Counted from the stretch's first letter, positions 32,335 through 41,673 are shown. The stretch is DNA of 64,000 nt from Flaviaestuariibacter flavus (GCF_004337505.1 NZ_SJZI01000042.1:606388-670387), one strand, 5' to 3'. The notes: generated by a model not told the origin, from the letters alone. Numbers and translations are program-made.

Positions 32335-34803
32335 ATGGAAGTAACTCCTGTCCCTGCATCGCATAAGTTCTTGCAAGGCGGCGGCCGTATGGGTGGCTAT
32401 ATCCGGGACTTTGATTGGGCCGGTACGCCGCTGGGCCCCGTGGAAAGCTGGCCGCAGGCGCTCCGCTCCGCGCTCAGCATCTGCCTTAACGCCGGCTTCC
32501 CCATTGCCATCTATTGGGGGCCGGAACTGATCCTCCTTTACAACGATGCCTGGAGTCCCATTCCCGGCGACAAGCACCCCGGTGTGCTGGGCTGTCCCGC
32601 ACACGAAGCCTGGCCGGATATCTGGGATACCGTAGGGCCCCAGTTTGAAGCCGTACTCCGGGAAGGGCGCTCCTTCCGCTCCACCGACCAGCTGCTGCCG
32701 ATGCATCGCTTCGGCTATACCGAGGAAACCTATTTCGACTATAACCTGTCGCCCATCTTCCTGCCCGACGGCTCGGTGGGCGGCGTTTTCAATGCCGGCA
32801 TCGAAACCACCTACCAGGTGGTGAACGAGCGGCGCAACGCGCAGCAGCACCACCTGCAGCAGCAGGTGAACGCGGCCCGCACCGAGAGCGACACCTGGAG
32901 CGCGGCCATGGCCGCCTTTGGCCAGATGCCCCTCGACCTGCCCTATGTGCTGCACTACAGCACCGATGGCGATGCCGAGCCGCAGCTGCGCGCCGCCACC
33001 GCTCCGGTGCAGGCACCACGGGTGTGGCCCTTCCGCGAAGTACTGCTATCCGGCGCTTCGCTTGCCGTGAGCACTCCGCCCGTTCAACTGGCCCATGGCG
33101 CCTGGCCCGAAGCCTGCACCCAGGCCCTGCTGGTGCCGCTGCGCCAGGGCACGGGCCGCGACCAGCACTTCCTGGTGTTCGGCATCAGCGCCCGCCGCCG
33201 CCTCGACAAAAGCTACCAGCAATACCTCGAATCCCTCGCCCTGCACCTCTCGTCGGCCCTGCAGCAAAGCCGCTCCGCCGAGCAGGAGCTGCGGGCCCGC
33301 CGCCAGCTCGAGCAAAGCGAGGACAACCTGCGCCGCCTCTTCATGCAGGCACCCATGGGCATTTGCATCCTCCGCGGCTCCGAGCTGTACGTGGAGCTTG
33401 TCAACGATGCCTACCTCGCCATCGTGCAGCGCGAACGCGGCCGCTTCGAGCACCGCCCCATCTGGGAAGGCCTCCCGGAAGTAAAAGACCAGGGCTTTGA
33501 CCTGCTGCTGCAAAACGTGCTCCGGACCGGCGAAGCCTTTATCGGCCGCGATCAGCCCGTGCAGATTTATCGCAACGGCGCCGAAGAAACCATCTACGTC
33601 GATTTTGTATATGAGCCCCTCCGCGCCGGCGATGGCACCGTAGACCGCATCATGGCGCTGGTGATCGACGTGACCGACAAGGTACTCGCACGCCAGGAGA
33701 TTCTCAAGACGGGCGAGCGCGCCCGCCTTGCCATCGGGTCGGCCGACCTCGGCACCTTCGACGTCAATCTTATCACCAACGAGATCGTCGCTTCCACCCG
33801 TATGGCCGAGATCATGGGCGTAGAGCATACCGACGACCGCTCGCGCTACGTATCGGCCATCCACCCCGATGACCTGCAGACCCGCACCGAAGCCTACCGG
33901 CGCGCCTACGAAACGGGCTACCTGCAATACGAGGGACGCGTGCTGTGGAAAGACGGCTCCGTGCACTGGATCCGCGTAAAAGGCCGGGTGTTTTCCGGCG
34001 ACGACAACAAGCCGCAGCAGCTGCTGGGTGTGGTACAGGATATCACTGAACTGAAAGACTTCGCCGCCGAGCTCACCCGCCAGGTAGAGGAGCGCACGCA
34101 GGCGCTGCAGGCCGCCAACATGGAGCTTGAGCGCCGCAATGCGGAACTGGAGCAGTTCGCCTACGTGTCGAGCCACGACCTGCAGGAGCCGCTGCGCAAG
34201 ATCCGCCTCTTCACCAACGCCATCCTGGAGCAGGAAGGCGACAAGCTGAGCGCGCTGTCGCGCGGGCGCTTCGATAAAGTAGTCGCGGCCACAGAGCGCA
34301 TGAGCCGTTCCCTCCGCGACCTGCTGGAATACGCCTCGCTGGAGCGTCGCGAGGAGCGCGAGCCCGTCGACCTCAACGAGGTGCTGCGCCAGGTGCAGTC
34401 CGACCTCGAGCTGCTGCTGCAGCAAAAAGAAGCGATGATCTGCACCGACGCGCTGCCTACGCTGCCGGCCATCCCGCTGCAGATGCACCAGCTTTTTTAC
34501 AACCTCGTAAACAACGCATTGAAATACGCGCGTCCTGACGTGCCGCCGCGCATCACCATCACCTGCATAAAACACGACGGCCGCTACGAGATCCGCGTAA
34601 CCGACAATGGCATCGGCTTCGAGCAGCAGAATGCGCAAAAGATCTTCACCATCTTCCAGCGCCTCCACGACCGAAACTCTTATTCGGGCTCGGGTATCGG
34701 CCTCGCGCTTTGCAAAAAAGTAGCGGAGAACCACGGCGGCTCCATCCGCGCCGAAGGGCGGCCGAATCAAGGGGCGACATTTATCGTCACCCTTCCTGTC
34801 TGA
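32335..34803 (+). CDS. Multi-PAS sensor histidine kinase
   Basis: 822 residues with no membrane helix. The N-terminal PAS-like region (about 15-165) contains WAGTPLGPVESWPQALRSAL and FPIAIYWGPELILLYNDAW, a type common in soluble bacterial sensors. A GAF-like segment (about 195-315) and two PAS domains (about 335-450 and 465-585) follow, the second with WKDGSVHWIRVKGR. The C-terminus has a coiled coil, the phospho-His in YVSSHDLQEPLRKIRLF and an ATPase domain (DNGIGFEQQNAQKIF; GSGIGLALCKKVAENHGG). It is divergent from the RsbQ operon across a 260-bp gap in which no clear motif was found. Its stop touches a palindromic repeat. Confidence 0.92.
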   Translation: MEVTPVPASHKFLQGGGRMGGYIRDFDWAGTPLGPVESWPQALRSALSICLNAGFPIAIYWGPELILLYNDAWSPIPGDKHPGVLGCPAHEAWPDIWDTVGPQFEAVLREGRSFRSTDQLLPMHRFGYTEETYFDYNLSPIFLPDGSVGGVFNAGIETTYQVVNERRNAQQHHLQQQVNAARTESDTWSAAMAAFGQMPLDLPYVLHYSTDGDAEPQLRAATAPVQAPRVWPFREVLLSGASLAVSTPPVQLAHGAWPEACTQALLVPLRQGTGRDQHFLVFGISARRRLDKSYQQYLESLALHLSSALQQSRSAEQELRARRQLEQSEDNLRRLFMQAPMGICILRGSELYVELVNDAYLAIVQRERGRFEHRPIWEGLPEVKDQGFDLLLQNVLRTGEAFIGRDQPVQIYRNGAEETIYVDFVYEPLRAGDGTVDRIMALVIDVTDKVLARQEILKTGERARLAIGSADLGTFDVNLITNEIVASTRMAEIMGVEHTDDRSRYVSAIHPDDLQTRTEAYRRAYETGYLQYEGRVLWKDGSVHWIRVKGRVFSGDDNKPQQLLGVVQDITELKDFAAELTRQVEERTQALQAANMELERRNAELEQFAYVSSHDLQEPLRKIRLFTNAILEQEGDKLSALSRGRFDKVVAATERMSRSLRDLLEYASLERREEREPVDLNEVLRQVQSDLELLLQQKEAMICTDALPTLPAIPLQMHQLFYNLVNNALKYARPDVPPRITITCIKHDGRYEIRVTDNGIGFEQQNAQKIFTIFQRLHDRNSYSGSGIGLALCKKVAENHGGSIRAEGRPNQGATFIVTLPV

Positions 34804-34842
34804 CCTCACCCCCGGCCCCGCTCCGGGACGGAGAGGGGTGCC
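34803..34842 (-). repeat. GC-rich palindromic element P2
   Basis: It begins at the last base of the kinase stop codon. ACCTCACCCCCGGCCCC (34803-34819) is the exact inverse of part of P3 (34989-35005). The internal stem is CTCC-GGAG with CCCC-GGGG outside it. Confidence 0.75.
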
Positions 34843-34896
34843 TCTGTTCAACATGCATTACTGTCCGATACGTTCCTCTGATTGAGCTTAAAGAAA

Positions 34897-34930
34897 AAGA
34901 GCGGATGCCACAGGCATCCGCTCTTCATTT
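34897..34930 (+). terminator. Terminator after the multi-PAS kinase
   Basis: A perfect 13-bp stem (34897-34909 with 34913-34925, AAGAGCGGATGCC) around ACA is followed by CATTTC. The weak T-tract lowers confidence slightly. It lies between the inverted palindromic elements P2 and P3. Confidence 0.78.
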
Positions 34931-34931
34931 C

Positions 34932-34969
34932 AATATTCATTATTCCTTATTCGCTGTTCGATATTCAAC
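34932..34969 (+). repeat. Short-word array (ATATTCATTATTC words)
   Basis: ATTCATT, ATTCCTT, ATTCGCT, GTTCGAT and ATTCAAC follow each other in a degenerate 7-8-base periodicity. It abuts palindromic element P3. Confidence 0.5.
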
Positions 34970-34970
34970 T

Positions 34971-35006
34971 CCCCTCTCCCCAGGGAGAGGGGCCGGGGGT
35001 GAGGTT
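34971..35006 (+). repeat. GC-rich palindromic element P3
   Basis: CCCCTCTCCC (34971-34980) pairs perfectly with GGGAGAGGGG (34983-34992), followed by the tail CCGGGGGTGAGGT. It is inverted relative to P2, 150 bases away. Confidence 0.8.
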
Positions 35007-35034
35007 TACGCGCGGAGAAGGCGGGAGGATGCAG

Positions 35035-35454
35035 TCATTCCACACGACTAAACTTCTCCGTCCGCCCCAGCAACGAAAACCCGATATACCCCCGCACGTT
35101 CATCACTTTGTTGTTGTCGGTGAGCCACAGCTTGCAGCTATAGGTCTTGCCGCTTGTGGGGTCGTAGATCTTGCCGTCCACCCACTCTTTATCATCGGCA
35201 TCGTAGGCGAAGCCGGTGAACAGGTTGATGCCGACCAGGTCGCGGCTGCGGAGGGCGGGGTCGGGGTTCTTCTCGTCTTTTTTGCCCGGCGTCTTGCCCC
35301 AAATGAGTTTGCCGAAGTACTTGCCGCTTGTTGCCTTAAAGACCTCGATCTGGCCGTCGCGCTTGGGCGTCCACCATTTGCCGACGGCAGCGTCCTGGGC
35401 GGTGGCGGCGATGGCGCTGGTGAGGATAGCGAACGAGACAAGAAGGGCTTTCAT
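35035..35454 (-). CDS. Secreted DUF2147-family protein
   Basis: 139 residues from the ATG at 35454. The signal peptide MKALLVSFAILTSAIAATAQ is followed by the DUF2147 pattern: VGKWWTPKRDGQIEVFKATSGKYFGKLIW, DLVGINLFTGFAYD, WVDGKIYDPTSGKTYSCKLWL, and LNVRGYIG-like VMNVRGYIGFSLLGRTEKFSR. The family is a small periplasmic beta-barrel-like protein of unknown function. Upstream frame to 35520 is open but would precede the signal peptide. Confidence 0.9.
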   Translation of the reverse strand: MKALLVSFAILTSAIAATAQDAAVGKWWTPKRDGQIEVFKATSGKYFGKLIWGKTPGKKDEKNPDPALRSRDLVGINLFTGFAYDADDKEWVDGKIYDPTSGKTYSCKLWLTDNNKVMNVRGYIGFSLLGRTEKFSRVE

Positions 35455-35500
35455 GACGGATGATTTGCTTGAAGTTAAAGGCAATAAATAAGAAGGCAAA

Positions 35501-35676
35501 GATGAAGAAGCGTCTTTCACCGCAAAGAAAAAAAGGGGCTAAGGGTTTCGCTAAGTTTTTACTTTGGTTTGTCGCAAACAAAAGGTCCCGCCTGATGGCG
35601 GGACCTTTCAAGTGTATTCCTTAGCGTATCGCTTTTTCAACTTCTTTCTTTGCGGTGAAAAACGCTTCTTTCCCTT
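35501..35676. repeat. Inverted-repeat element H1 with internal terminator
   Basis: Left arm 35501-35555 and right arm 35618-35674 are imperfect inverted repeats of about 55 bp (TTTCACCGCAAAGAAA, CGCTAAG and complements). In the core, GGTCCCGCC and GGCGGGACC (about 35584-35606) form a terminator-like hairpin. A related copy, H2, lies on the other side of the aldo/keto reductase gene. Confidence 0.85.
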
Positions 35677-35683
35677 CAATACC

Positions 35684-36673
35684 TTATTTCCCGATACGCT
35701 TCATCATCTCCTCCGGGTACCGTTCTCCCGCCGCCACGCCCCTGGGGGCGATGCGCTCGAGGACCTCGAGCTCCTCGGTGCTGAGGGTCACATCCATGGC
35801 GCCTACGTTTTCCTCGAGGTAGGGGAGGTGCTTGGTGCCGGGGATAGGGAAGATGTCGTCGCCCTGGGCCAGCACCCAGGCGAGGGCCAGCTGGGCCGCC
35901 GTACAGCCCTTCTCGAGGGCGAGGCTTTCGATCTTGCGCACGAGCTCGATGTTCTTATTGAAGTTTTCGCCCTGGAAGCGCGGTGAGTGACGGCGGTAGT
36001 CGTCGGGGGCGAAGTCGTCGAAGCTTTTGAACTGTCCGGTGAGAAAGCCGCGGCCGAGGGGACTATACGCCACCAGCGAGATGCCGAGCTCGCGGCAGGC
36101 TTCCAGCGGACCGTCTTCGGGGTCGCGCGTCCACAGCGAGTACTCGCTTTGCAGGGCCGTGATGGGGTGCACCGCGTGGGCTCGGCGCAGGGTGTCGGCG
36201 CTCACTTCGGAGAGGCCGAGGGCGCGGATCTTGCCTTCGTCGCGGAGCTTTGTCATCTCGCCCACCGTGTCTTCGATGGGAGTGTTGGGGTCGAGGCGGT
36301 GGAGGTAGTACAGGTCGATCACTTCCACGCCGAGGCGCTTCAGCGAGCCCTCCACCGAGGCGCGCACGTATTCGGGGCGGCCGTTGATGCCGCGCTTCTG
36401 CGGGTCGGCCGGGTCGCGCACGAGGCCGAACTTGGTGGCCAGCACGATGTTCTGGCGGAAGGGCTTGACGGCCCGGCCCACGAGCTCCTCGTTGGTGTGC
36501 GGGCCGTAGGCATCGGCCGTATCGAAAAAGGTAATGCCGCGCTCATAGGCCTTGTGGATCACCAGCACCGACTCTTCGTCGTTGGTACTGCCATAAAATT
36601 CGCTCATGCCCATGCAGCCAAGGCCGAGGCGCGAGGCATGGAGCGTGGAGTTGCCGAGTTGTCTTGTACGCAT
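35684..36673 (-). CDS. Aldo/keto reductase
   Basis: 329 residues. The TIM-barrel family pattern is clear: [39 protein letters not shown] with the catalytic Asp and Tyr, LATKFGLV with the catalytic Lys, [10 protein letters not shown] with the catalytic His, [11 protein letters not shown] and [16 protein letters not shown]. It reduces carbonyls with NADPH; the physiological substrate is unknown. The gene is flanked on both sides by related inverted-repeat elements H1 and H2. Confidence 0.95.
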   Translation of the reverse strand: MRTRQLGNSTLHASRLGLGCMGMSEFYGSTNDEESVLVIHKAYERGITFFDTADAYGPHTNEELVGRAVKPFRQNIVLATKFGLVRDPADPQKRGINGRPEYVRASVEGSLKRLGVEVIDLYYLHRLDPNTPIEDTVGEMTKLRDEGKIRALGLSEVSADTLRRAHAVHPITALQSEYSLWTRDPEDGPLEACRELGISLVAYSPLGRGFLTGQFKSFDDFAPDDYRRHSPRFQGENFNKNIELVRKIESLALEKGCTAAQLALAWVLAQGDDIFPIPGTKHLPYLEENVGAMDVTLSTEELEVLERIAPRGVAAGERYPEEMMKRIGK

Positions 36674-36729
36674 AGAGAGGTTACGCTTGAAAGCAAATTA
36701 TTGCAAATTCTTCGCCGGAAGGGTGCGAA

Positions 36730-36903
36730 GTAAAACAAGAGTTTTTCACCGCGAAGAAAAGAAGGGGCTAAGGTGATACGCTAAGTTTTTATTTGGATGA
36801 TACCCGGTAACAAATAAAAGTCCCGCCGTCAGGCGGGACCACTATCCTTAGCGTAATAACTTCTTTTCTTATTCTCTTCGCGGTGAAAAACTCTTCTTTC
36901 CCT
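36730..36903. repeat. Inverted-repeat element H2 with internal terminator
   Basis: The left arm (36735-36785, TTTTTCACCGCGAAGAAAAG and CGCTAAG) and right arm (36846-36902) are inverted copies. The core hairpin GTCCCGCC-GTCA-GGCGGGAC is at 36820-36839. Same layout and related sequence as H1. Confidence 0.85.
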
Positions 36904-36911
36904 TCTCCACC

Positions 36912-38243
36912 TTATTTCGCCATATCAATCTTGATCTTCCTTCCCTTCAGCTTTTCATCCTTGATGTCGCTCAGCACGCGGCTGGCCGCACTGCGGCGCA
37001 CGGCCACGAAGGCGGCATAGTCTTTCACCTCGATGAGGCCGATGTCTTCTTTCTTAAGGCCGCCTTTCTGCGACAGGAAGCCCACGATGTCTACCTTGTT
37101 GATCTTGTCTTTTTTGCCGGCGGCTACGTAGAGGGTGGCCCATTTCGGCTTCTCGGGTGCGGGCGCCTCGCGGTCGATCTCGAGCGGTGTTACGGGCTCG
37201 GTGATGAAGTCGGGCACTTCCTCGTCGGGGGCCAGCAGCAGCACGGCGGTGCCGGAGGCTTCCACGCGGGCCGTGCGGCCGTTGCGGTGGGTGAAGGTGG
37301 CCGCCGTGTCGGGGAGGTGGTAGTGGATGATAAAGCGGATGTGCGGGATGTCGAGGCCGCGGGCCGCCAGGTCGGTGGTGACGAGGAAGGAGGCCGAGCC
37401 GTTGCGGAACTTGGCCAGGGCGATCTCGCGGTCGCGCTGCTCGAGGGCGCCGTGGTACCACACGTGCGATACACTCTTTTCGGCGAGGAAGGCGCCGACG
37501 CGCTCCACGCTCTCGCGGTGGTTGCAGAAGATGATGGCCGGCCCGCGGCCCACGTAGCAGAGCAGCTCGTAGAGCGTCTCCAGCTTGTCGCGGCCGTCGG
37601 AGCGAAGCGACTGGATCAGCAGGGCCTCGGGGCGCTCCGGTGTTTCGGGGATGAAGTCGATGGTCCTGGCGTCGCTCATACCCACGAAGGCGGGGAGCTC
37701 CTCGCCGCGGGTAGCCGAGGTGAGGAGGCGCCGTTCCAGGTTGGGCAGCTGCGAAAGCACGAACTCGAGGTCTTCCTGGAAGCCGAGCTCGAGGCTCTTG
37801 TCAAACTCGTCGAGCACGAGCGTGTGGATGGTGTCGGGGTCGATGTTTTGGCGGCGCAGGTGGTCGCCGAGGCGGCCGGGCGTGCCCACGATGAGGGCGG
37901 GCGCTTCGCCGGCCATGCTGGTCTCCTCGATCTCGCGCTTGTGACCGCCGTAGCAGGCCAGCACCTTGAGGCCGGTCTTCATCTTGCGGAACACCTCTTC
38001 GATCTGCAGCGCCAGCTCGCGGGAGGGCGTCACAATAAGGGCCTGCGTGCCTTTCACGCCGGGCTTGATGCCGCGCAGCAGCGGCAGCAGGAAGGCCAGC
38101 GTCTTGCCCGTGCCAGTGGGCGAGAGCAGCACAATGTTGTTATGCTCCTGCGACTGGAAGAGCACGTCTTCCTGCATCGGGTTGAGCGCTTCGATATTGA
38201 GGTTGACCAGGTACCTGGGGAGGTCGAAAAGGGGGGAAGACAT
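36912..38243 (-). CDS. dbpA: DbpA-like DEAD-box RNA helicase
   Basis: 443 residues from the ATG at 38243. Helicase motifs: Q-motif region NPMQEDVLF, motif I SPTGTGKT, PSRELALQ, motif II as DEFD (VLDEFDKSLELGF), SATRG (the usual SAT), TTDLAARGLD and HRNGRTAR. The last 75 residues (INKVDIVGFLSQKGGLKKEDIG to GRKIKIDMAK) form the DbpA RNA-binding domain that recognises 23S rRNA hairpin 92, which points to ribosome assembly. A TACCTTCG box ends 4 bases before the ATG, one mismatch from TAnnTTTG. Confidence 0.94.
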   Translation of the reverse strand: MSSPLFDLPRYLVNLNIEALNPMQEDVLFQSQEHNNIVLLSPTGTGKTLAFLLPLLRGIKPGVKGTQALIVTPSRELALQIEEVFRKMKTGLKVLACYGGHKREIEETSMAGEAPALIVGTPGRLGDHLRRQNIDPDTIHTLVLDEFDKSLELGFQEDLEFVLSQLPNLERRLLTSATRGEELPAFVGMSDARTIDFIPETPERPEALLIQSLRSDGRDKLETLYELLCYVGRGPAIIFCNHRESVERVGAFLAEKSVSHVWYHGALEQRDREIALAKFRNGSASFLVTTDLAARGLDIPHIRFIIHYHLPDTAATFTHRNGRTARVEASGTAVLLLAPDEEVPDFITEPVTPLEIDREAPAPEKPKWATLYVAAGKKDKINKVDIVGFLSQKGGLKKEDIGLIEVKDYAAFVAVRRSAASRVLSDIKDEKLKGRKIKIDMAK

Positions 38244-38460
38244 GCGGCGAAGGTAACTGGAGTTTGGTGAAACGGTTTTGCGACTCAGGTGATGAAACGA
38301 AAACACCGCTGGCCGGGCAAGCATTAGCAGGGCATTAAGATGCGGTGATTATCCATAATCCCGGCTAAGAGGGAGGGCTTAATTCTCCGAAAGTCCGCCG
38401 CGCAAGCTCATCGGCGCGTTTCTTTATCGTATTTTTAAAAACAGAACCATACTGCACCCG

Positions 38461-38550
38461 ATGAATACCTGCCTTTCCGCTTTTTCCTGTCATTACCGGC
38501 TTCGCTTCAATACCAGCTGCCTTTCGTCCTTCAGGCTGCGCCGTTGGTAA
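38461..38550 (+). other. Possible 29-codon Cys-rich leader ORF upstream of the hybrid kinase
   Basis: The ATG at 38461 opens MNTCLSAFSCHYRLRFNTSC and ends TAA at 38550, with four Cys in total. The surrounding gap (38244-38613) is otherwise without gene or repeat. Coding is unproven. Confidence 0.2.
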
Positions 38551-38613
38551 GGGAGTTCCCTGCCGCTATTGCCAACGCGTTAATTTCAGGAACCTTTCCA
38601 TACCGAATTGAAT

Positions 38614-41136
38614 ATGTTCAGCCCGCAACCATCAACACAGGATATACTCGAAAGCATCTCCGACGGCTTTGTATTTTACGACAGGGACGGGATCGTGCAA
38701 TACTGGAACCGCAGGGCCGAAGAATTCCTCGGCATCCCCCGCTCGGAGATCATCGGCCGCAATCTCTGGAGCTGCTTTCCCGAAGAAACCGGGAAGCTTT
38801 TTTACCAGCGCTATGCCCGCGCCCTCGAGTTGCAGGAGCATGACGTTTTTGAGGGCTACCTCGGGCGTGCCGACCGCTGGTTCCTGGTGGATGCCTACCC
38901 GTCGCCGGGCGGCCTCGGCATCTTTTTCCGCGATGTGACCGAGCGCCACAACCGCGAGCGCGAGCTGGAGGAAACCAGGGCCCGCTTCGAGCTGGTGCTC
39001 CAGGCCACCCATGAAGCCATCTGCGATGTGGATCTGGTGCAGCAGCACACCTTCTGGCACGGCGATAACCTGCGCAATCTGTTCGGCCACGACCCTTCTG
39101 TTTCGGGCACACCCGAGCGCGCCTGGCTCGACCATGTGCATCCCGACGACCTCGAACGGGTGCTGCGCGAATACAACGATGCAATAGCAAATGGCGCGGA
39201 CGGCTTTGCCACGCGCTACCGCTTCCGCCGCGCCGACGGAACCTACGCGGTGGTGCGCGGCCGCACCGTCATCGTACGCGATGAAGCCGGTGTCGCCGTC
39301 CGCGCCGTGACGGCCATGGAAGATGTGACGGCCGAAGAAAAAAATATCCACCTGCTCCGCCAGCGCGAGGCGGAGTTCCGCCTGCTGTTCGACAACGCGC
39401 CCCTGCCGCAGTGGATCTTCGACCGCGATACGTTCCGCATCTTAGACGTCAACGAGGCGGCGCTGATTGAATACGGCTATACCCGGGAGCAATTCCTCGG
39501 CCTCACCCTGCTGGACCTGCGCCCGCCCGAAGACCGCGCGGGCTTCCGTGAATTGGTGGAGCATATTCAGGACGAAAGGAAGAATTGGGCAAACCTGCGG
39601 CATGTGCGCAGCGACGGCAGCATCCTGCACGTGGAGGTGCATGCCGCGCCGGTGCAGTTCCGGGGGCAGGCCGCGTCGCTTGCCACGGTGAACAATGTAA
39701 CCCGCTACCGCGACGCAAAACAGGCCCTGCGCAAAAGCCAGGAAGACTACAAGCGCCTGTTCAACAACGCCCCCCTGCCGCAATGCATCAGCAGCTGCGA
39801 CGGGCAGCGCATCATCGAGGTCAACGAGGCGGCGACGGCGCTGTATGGCTACAGCCGCGAAGAGCTCCTGGCGATGTCGGCCTTCGACCTGAGCCTCCCC
39901 GAAGATCATGCGGCGCTCCGCGAAGGCATCCGGCTGGTGCTGCGCACCGGCTCGCTGAAAACCCTTTCGCGCCACCGCGTCAAAGGTGGCGCCCTCATCA
40001 TCGTGGAGGTCAACGCGGCGCTGGTGGACTATGAAGGCGACGCCTGCCTCATGGTCACCATCAACGACATCACCTACGAGCGCCAGCTCGAAGAGAACAT
40101 CACCGCTCTCAAGGTGTCGGCGCAGAAGATGGTAACGCGGGCCCAGCTCAATGCACAGGAAGAGGAGCGCGCGGAAATAGGGCGCGAGCTGCACGACAAT
40201 ATCAACCAGCAGCTTACCTCGGTAAAGCTGCACATCGGGATGGCCCGCAGCCGCCCCGACATGGCCCCGGAGCTACTGGCACGCACCGAGGGGCTGGTGC
40301 AGGATGCCATCAACGGTATCCGGGCCCTTTCGAAAAACCTGGTGCAGCCCCTCTTTGGCGAAGAAGGCCTGCCGCAGGCCCTGGCCGAACTGTGCGCCAG
40401 CTTCGAATCCACGGCCGGCTTTGCCGTGACGCTGGAAGTGTCGGCCACCGTTGACGATCCCGAGCTGGCGCTGACCCTGTACCGCGTGGTGCAGGAGGCG
40501 CTCACCAATGTAAGCAAGTACGCCGCCGCCAGCCAGGTGCGGGTGGCGTTGGCAGAAGTGCAGGGTAACCTGCGCCTGACGGTGGCCGACGACGGCCGCG
40601 GCTTCGACCCCGGCATCCGCGGCAAGGGCATCGGTCTTATCAATATGGAGCGCCGCATGGACCTGTTCAACGGCCGCCTGGAGATAACGGCCGCGCCCGG
40701 CCACGGCTGTACGCTCACCGCCACCCTGCCCGTGCCGGGTGCCGACGGTGGCGCCCTCTTTGTGGCCATCGCCGAAGACGACGCCGACGACCGCGAGCTG
40801 CTGGAGCTCGCCTTCCGCGAGCTGGTGCCGCAATGCCGCCTCCATTTTGCCGGCAACGGCATGGAGCTGCTCGAGCACCTCCGCGCCACCACCGACGTCC
40901 CCGACCTCATCGTGATCGACCAGAACATGCCCCTGCTCAACGGCATCGACACCCTGCAGGCCCTCGGCCTGGAGCCCCGCTTCCGCCGCGTGCCCAAGGT
41001 GCTCTACTCCACCACCATCCGCTCCGAATACCGCCGCGGGGCGTACGCTGCGGCTTATATCGAGAAATCGCACAATCTGGCGGGGATTAAGAATAGTGTG
41101 CGGCAGATGTTGGTGTTGGTGCGGGGGAGGCGGTAG
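38614..41136 (+). CDS. Hybrid PAS histidine kinase with NarL-type kinase core and C-terminal receiver
   Basis: 840 residues, no membrane helix. Four PAS domains (about 8-115, 120-245, 250-375, 375-500); the last two share NNAPLPQCISSCDGQRIIEVNEAA-type openings and look duplicated. The kinase is HisKA_3 type with the phospho-His in ERAEIGRELHDNINQQL, then an ATPase domain (VVQEALTNVSKYAAA; DDGRGFDPG; GIGLINMERRM). The last 125 residues are a receiver with phosphoacceptor Asp in LIVIDQNMPLLNG and Lys in YIEKS. HisKA_3 kinases normally pair with DNA-binding NarL-type regulators; none is adjacent. Confidence 0.92.
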   Translation: MFSPQPSTQDILESISDGFVFYDRDGIVQYWNRRAEEFLGIPRSEIIGRNLWSCFPEETGKLFYQRYARALELQEHDVFEGYLGRADRWFLVDAYPSPGGLGIFFRDVTERHNRERELEETRARFELVLQATHEAICDVDLVQQHTFWHGDNLRNLFGHDPSVSGTPERAWLDHVHPDDLERVLREYNDAIANGADGFATRYRFRRADGTYAVVRGRTVIVRDEAGVAVRAVTAMEDVTAEEKNIHLLRQREAEFRLLFDNAPLPQWIFDRDTFRILDVNEAALIEYGYTREQFLGLTLLDLRPPEDRAGFRELVEHIQDERKNWANLRHVRSDGSILHVEVHAAPVQFRGQAASLATVNNVTRYRDAKQALRKSQEDYKRLFNNAPLPQCISSCDGQRIIEVNEAATALYGYSREELLAMSAFDLSLPEDHAALREGIRLVLRTGSLKTLSRHRVKGGALIIVEVNAALVDYEGDACLMVTINDITYERQLEENITALKVSAQKMVTRAQLNAQEEERAEIGRELHDNINQQLTSVKLHIGMARSRPDMAPELLARTEGLVQDAINGIRALSKNLVQPLFGEEGLPQALAELCASFESTAGFAVTLEVSATVDDPELALTLYRVVQEALTNVSKYAAASQVRVALAEVQGNLRLTVADDGRGFDPGIRGKGIGLINMERRMDLFNGRLEITAAPGHGCTLTATLPVPGADGGALFVAIAEDDADDRELLELAFRELVPQCRLHFAGNGMELLEHLRATTDVPDLIVIDQNMPLLNGIDTLQALGLEPRFRRVPKVLYSTTIRSEYRRGAYAAAYIEKSHNLAGIKNSVRQMLVLVRGRR

Positions 41137-41220
41137 GGGGCTTTCCCAGTGGTTCGCAGGAATCGGGTTACTGATTTGTTGTCGCTAGCGGTAAGTCAGT
41201 GAATTTCGTACTATAATTAT

Positions 41221-41673
41221 GTGTGCGAAACAGAAAGGAATTTGCATGCTGGTGTTGGTGGCAAAAAGGGCTTGGTAAGTTCGTATGATCCGTCAATTGG
41301 TGATATTGATTTTTCCAAAAGTATTGAGTTGACTCCGTCAGGTGCGGAACACTATTATTGGTGTATTAATGATACCGACTATGCACACACTATGTTAGAG
41401 GTAACCCCCATAACTGATAGAATACTTTTCCGGCAATTCTCAGATGAATATTATCATCCTCGAACAAAGTTTGAGATCACTATTAAGTTCATTACTTATT
41501 TAGAGAACGAGGATATGGCTTATTGCAAGGTTCCTGACCATGTTGCATATAATGGACAAAAGTTTATTCGGAAACGGCTAGATTGGCAAAAGCAATTATT
41601 AGAACGAAACAAAATTGCAGGGTCTGAAGGCGGGTTTCGTCGTACAAAAAGGACAAAACCGTACTCTCGATAA
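41221..41673 (+). CDS. AT-richer orphan protein, possibly truncated
   Basis: 150 residues from GTG at 41221. An ATG at 41219 starts a different frame that stops after about 19 codons, so a frameshift or truncated 5' end is possible. The body is cytosolic-looking, with aromatic-rich segments (GAEHYYWCINDTDYAHTML; RQFSDEYYHPRTKFEI) and a basic C-terminus. Base composition is visibly lower in GC than all neighbouring genes and codon use differs, suggesting recent transfer. No family is recognised. Confidence 0.4.
   Translation: MCETERNLHAGVGGKKGLVSSYDPSIGDIDFSKSIELTPSGAEHYYWCINDTDYAHTMLEVTPITDRILFRQFSDEYYHPRTKFEITIKFITYLENEDMAYCKVPDHVAYNGQKFIRKRLDWQKQLLERNKIAGSEGGFRRTKRTKPYSR

Noticed and set aside
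33046..34854. 602-codon minus-strand frame opposite the multi-PAS kinase
   Set aside because: The plus frame has PAS, His-box and ATPase motifs in order; the reverse frame is a shadow.
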